A DNA stretch of 64,000 bases, from NCBI RefSeq assembly GCF_000377705.1, contig NZ_KB898626.1, forward strand, positions 1 through 64,000, written 5' to 3'. Position 1 is the first letter of the stretch, and each line of letters begins with the position of its first letter. Origin of the DNA: Salsuginibacillus kocurii DSM 18087. Lineage in GTDB: Bacteria > Bacillota > Bacilli > Bacillales > Marinococcaceae. The translations under genes and the position numbers were made by a program. The notes beneath the pieces were generated by a model that worked only from the letters and a program-made list of their open reading frames with translations, was not told the DNA's origin and ran no database searches. This document shows, one piece after another, positions 62,507 through 64,000 of this stretch.

Positions 62507-62834
62507 AATCAATCATCATCCTATTTTAGGGGAAAGACCAAAGAAAGAAGCTGTGACGTTCACGTTTGATAACACAACCTACGTTGGAGAAGAGGGAGAT
62601 ACAGTTGCTGTAGCACTATTAAGTAATGACATCAGAACGTTGAGACACCACGAAGAAAGTGGAAGTGCGCGAGGGATTTATTGTAATATCGGTCATTGTT
62701 TTGAATGCAGAGTGACCGTTAATGATATAGAAGGATGTAGAGCTTGCCTTACAGTGATTGAAGATAATATGAAGGTCGAATCAGGTAAAAGGCTTCCTAA
62801 TCCTCTAAAGCAAGGAGGCAGCTTTGATGAGTGA
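62499..62834 (+). CDS. (2Fe-2S) ferredoxin-like oxidase subunit (HcnA-like)
   Basis: I choose ATG 62499, behind AAGGTGA and overlapping the previous gene by 8 bp; GTG 62490 is also in frame. The 111-residue product has the plant-type ferredoxin pattern Cys62-x4-Cys67-x2-Cys70-x12-Cys83 (YCNIGHCFECRV and CRACLTVIED). It corresponds to the small subunit of HcnABC-type and D-hydroxyproline dehydrogenase complexes. Confidence 0.88.
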   Translation: MDRINHHPILGERPKKEAVTFTFDNTTYVGEEGDTVAVALLSNDIRTLRHHEESGSARGIYCNIGHCFECRVTVNDIEGCRACLTVIEDNMKVESGKRLPNPLKQGGSFDE

Positions 62835-64000
62835 TTTAATTATCGTAGGCGCGGGGCCTGCCGGTCTTAGAGCAAGCATTATATGTGCCCGTAACGGTTT
62901 GTCCGTCACCGTCGTTGATGAGTACATGAAAGCAGGCGGGCGTCTTCTGGGTCAGTTGTATCAAGAGAAAGACGGCGAATGGTGGAATGGATTACAGGAA
63001 TCAGAAAGACTTTATGAGGAAGCTCTTTCCTCAGGAGTTGAAATAAAGCTTGGGCTTTCAGTTATACACATAGAAAATAGTGAGAACGCATGGACAGTTC
63101 ATACAAATGCTGAGCTTTTAACTTCTTCTTACTTGCTTTTAGCAACGGGAGCTGCTGAAGCACCGCAACCGATAGATGGTTGGACTCTGCCGGGAGTAAT
63201 GTCCGTAGGGGCAGCACAAGTTATGACTACTGTTCAACGCGTTAAACCGGGTAATGCTGGAGTTATTATAGGGATAAGCGTGTTAGGATCAGCGATTGCT
63301 ATGGAACTTGATATGGCAGGCATTCATATTAAATCTATGGTACTTCCAAAGAAAACAGAGTTTAATGAAGAATTTGCTAATCCATTACATGTGATGGAAT
63401 CCCTGAGCCACATCTCTCATCTAGCCCCTTCAAAATTAATACAATGGTCCAGTCCACTGCTTAAATGGAAATATATGAGGAACTTAAGCACCCGCTTCTT
63501 CCCTAAACGTGGATTTAAAATTTGGGATTTTCCCGTCCACTTACGTAAAGCAGCACTGGAAATAGTAGGAGAAAGTAAGGTTGAGGGTGTAAAAGTTGCG
63601 GCTATAGATATAAATGGAAATCCGATAGAAGGAACAGAAGAAATAATTGAAGCTGACTTCGTTTGTATTGCAGGTGGGTTGTATCCTCTAGCTGAACTAG
63701 CAGCTCTAACAGGGTGTCCTTTCCTCGATGCAGCAGAATTAGGTGGGTATGTGCCACTCCATAGTGAAAAGATGGAAACACCTGTTGATCGTTTGTTTGT
63801 AGCAGGCAACATTACAGGGATTGAGAGCGCCAAGGTAGCTCTAGCTCAAGGAGAGGTTGCCGCCTATTCCATTCTTCAGCACGCCACCAACCATGAAAAC
63901 TTCAAAGAAAAAGTAAATCGTTCAGTAGAGAATGTACAGCAAATTAGAGATCAAGCCCCCTTGAGTTTTAACCCACATATCAATGAAGGTAGAAAAAAAA
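62827..64000 (+). CDS. FAD/NAD(P) oxidoreductase subunit (HcnB-like), partial at window end
   Basis: The gene starts with ATG behind AAGGAGG, overlaps the previous gene by 8 bp and is open for at least 391 codons to the edge. It has an N-terminal FAD motif (LIIVGAGPAGLRASIICARN), a second nucleotide-binding region (GVIIGISVLGSAIAMELDMA) and FVAGNITGIESAKVALAQGE near the end. The glycine spacing of the second site (GISVLG) is slightly unusual. It corresponds to the large accessory subunit of hydroxy-D-proline dehydrogenase. The missing C-terminus would show whether it carries its own BFD domain. Confidence 0.9.
   Translation, partial: MSDLIIVGAGPAGLRASIICARNGLSVTVVDEYMKAGGRLLGQLYQEKDGEWWNGLQESERLYEEALSSGVEIKLGLSVIHIENSENAWTVHTNAELLTSSYLLLATGAAEAPQPIDGWTLPGVMSVGAAQVMTTVQRVKPGNAGVIIGISVLGSAIAMELDMAGIHIKSMVLPKKTEFNEEFANPLHVMESLSHISHLAPSKLIQWSSPLLKWKYMRNLSTRFFPKRGFKIWDFPVHLRKAALEIVGESKVEGVKVAAIDINGNPIEGTEEIIEADFVCIAGGLYPLAELAALTGCPFLDAAELGGYVPLHSEKMETPVDRLFVAGNITGIESAKVALAQGEVAAYSILQHATNHENFKEKVNRSVENVQQIRDQAPLSFNPHINEGRKK

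Noticed and set aside
63417-63833. 138-codon minus-strand frame near the end
   Set aside because: Shadow of the HcnB-like oxidoreductase gene, with no ribosome binding site.

Overview
The window looks like chromosome of a low-to-moderate GC Gram-positive bacterium of the Bacillaceae, probably halophilic and/or alkaliphilic. The reasons are strong AGGAGG-type ribosome binding sites, frequent GTG/TTG starts, lipoprotein signal peptides, several SLH-domain surface proteins, a ywrDCBA block known from Bacillus subtilis, and very Glu/Asp-rich secreted proteins. No rRNA, tRNA, CRISPR array, phage or plasmid replication gene was seen.

Layout. 0-5 kb: a truncated acidic repeat protein, a chemoreceptor, small envelope proteins and a polysaccharide deacetylase. 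5.6-12.3 kb: a tripartite tricarboxylate transporter (tctCBA) followed by gamma-glutamyltransferase, a Lrp-type regulator and a two-gene chromate-type transporter, in the order ywrD-ywrC-ywrB-ywrA. 12.4-31.5 kb: cell-envelope genes: a PhzF-like protein, SLH and SLH-CAP proteins, a cluster of zinc-ribbon membrane proteins, lipoproteins, a membrane PIN protein and a D,D-carboxypeptidase. 31.9-39 kb: a TAXI-type TRAP transporter with DUF1850 protein, controlled by a sensor kinase and a sigma-54-dependent response regulator; a perfect -24/-12 promoter and a palindrome precede the binding-protein gene. 39-46 kb: a 937-residue acidic SLH S-layer protein flanked by two ParB-like genes and unknown genes. 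46-50 kb: repeats, insertion-sequence remnants and a LysR / homocysteine methyltransferase pair lying between two 64-bp direct repeats.

51-64 kb is the most interesting part. It holds what looks like a complete hydroxyproline utilisation island: a proline racemase/4-hydroxyproline epimerase with both catalytic cysteines, a D-amino-acid-type FAD oxidase, extra oxidase subunits (BFD-type and plant-type 2Fe-2S proteins and a FAD/NAD oxidoreductase running off the end), a DHDPS-family deaminase, a semialdehyde dehydrogenase, an ornithine cyclodeaminase-family reductase and a second TctCBA transporter. A sigma-54 activator with a PAS domain is in the middle. I found four near-perfect -24/-12 promoters here, one in front of each transcription unit, which makes the island a likely sigma-54 regulon. 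A tripartite tricarboxylate transporter as the hydroxyproline uptake system is an inference and is the main novelty claim.

Several repeat families are dispersed between genes: a GGGGTCAGGCACC-type element often joined to a terminator hairpin (five copies), a tandem pair of about 178-bp nested-hairpin elements, a 21-bp periodic array, and a 64-bp element probably derived from an insertion-sequence end. All functional names come from reading the sequence and from memory of protein families; no database search was run.
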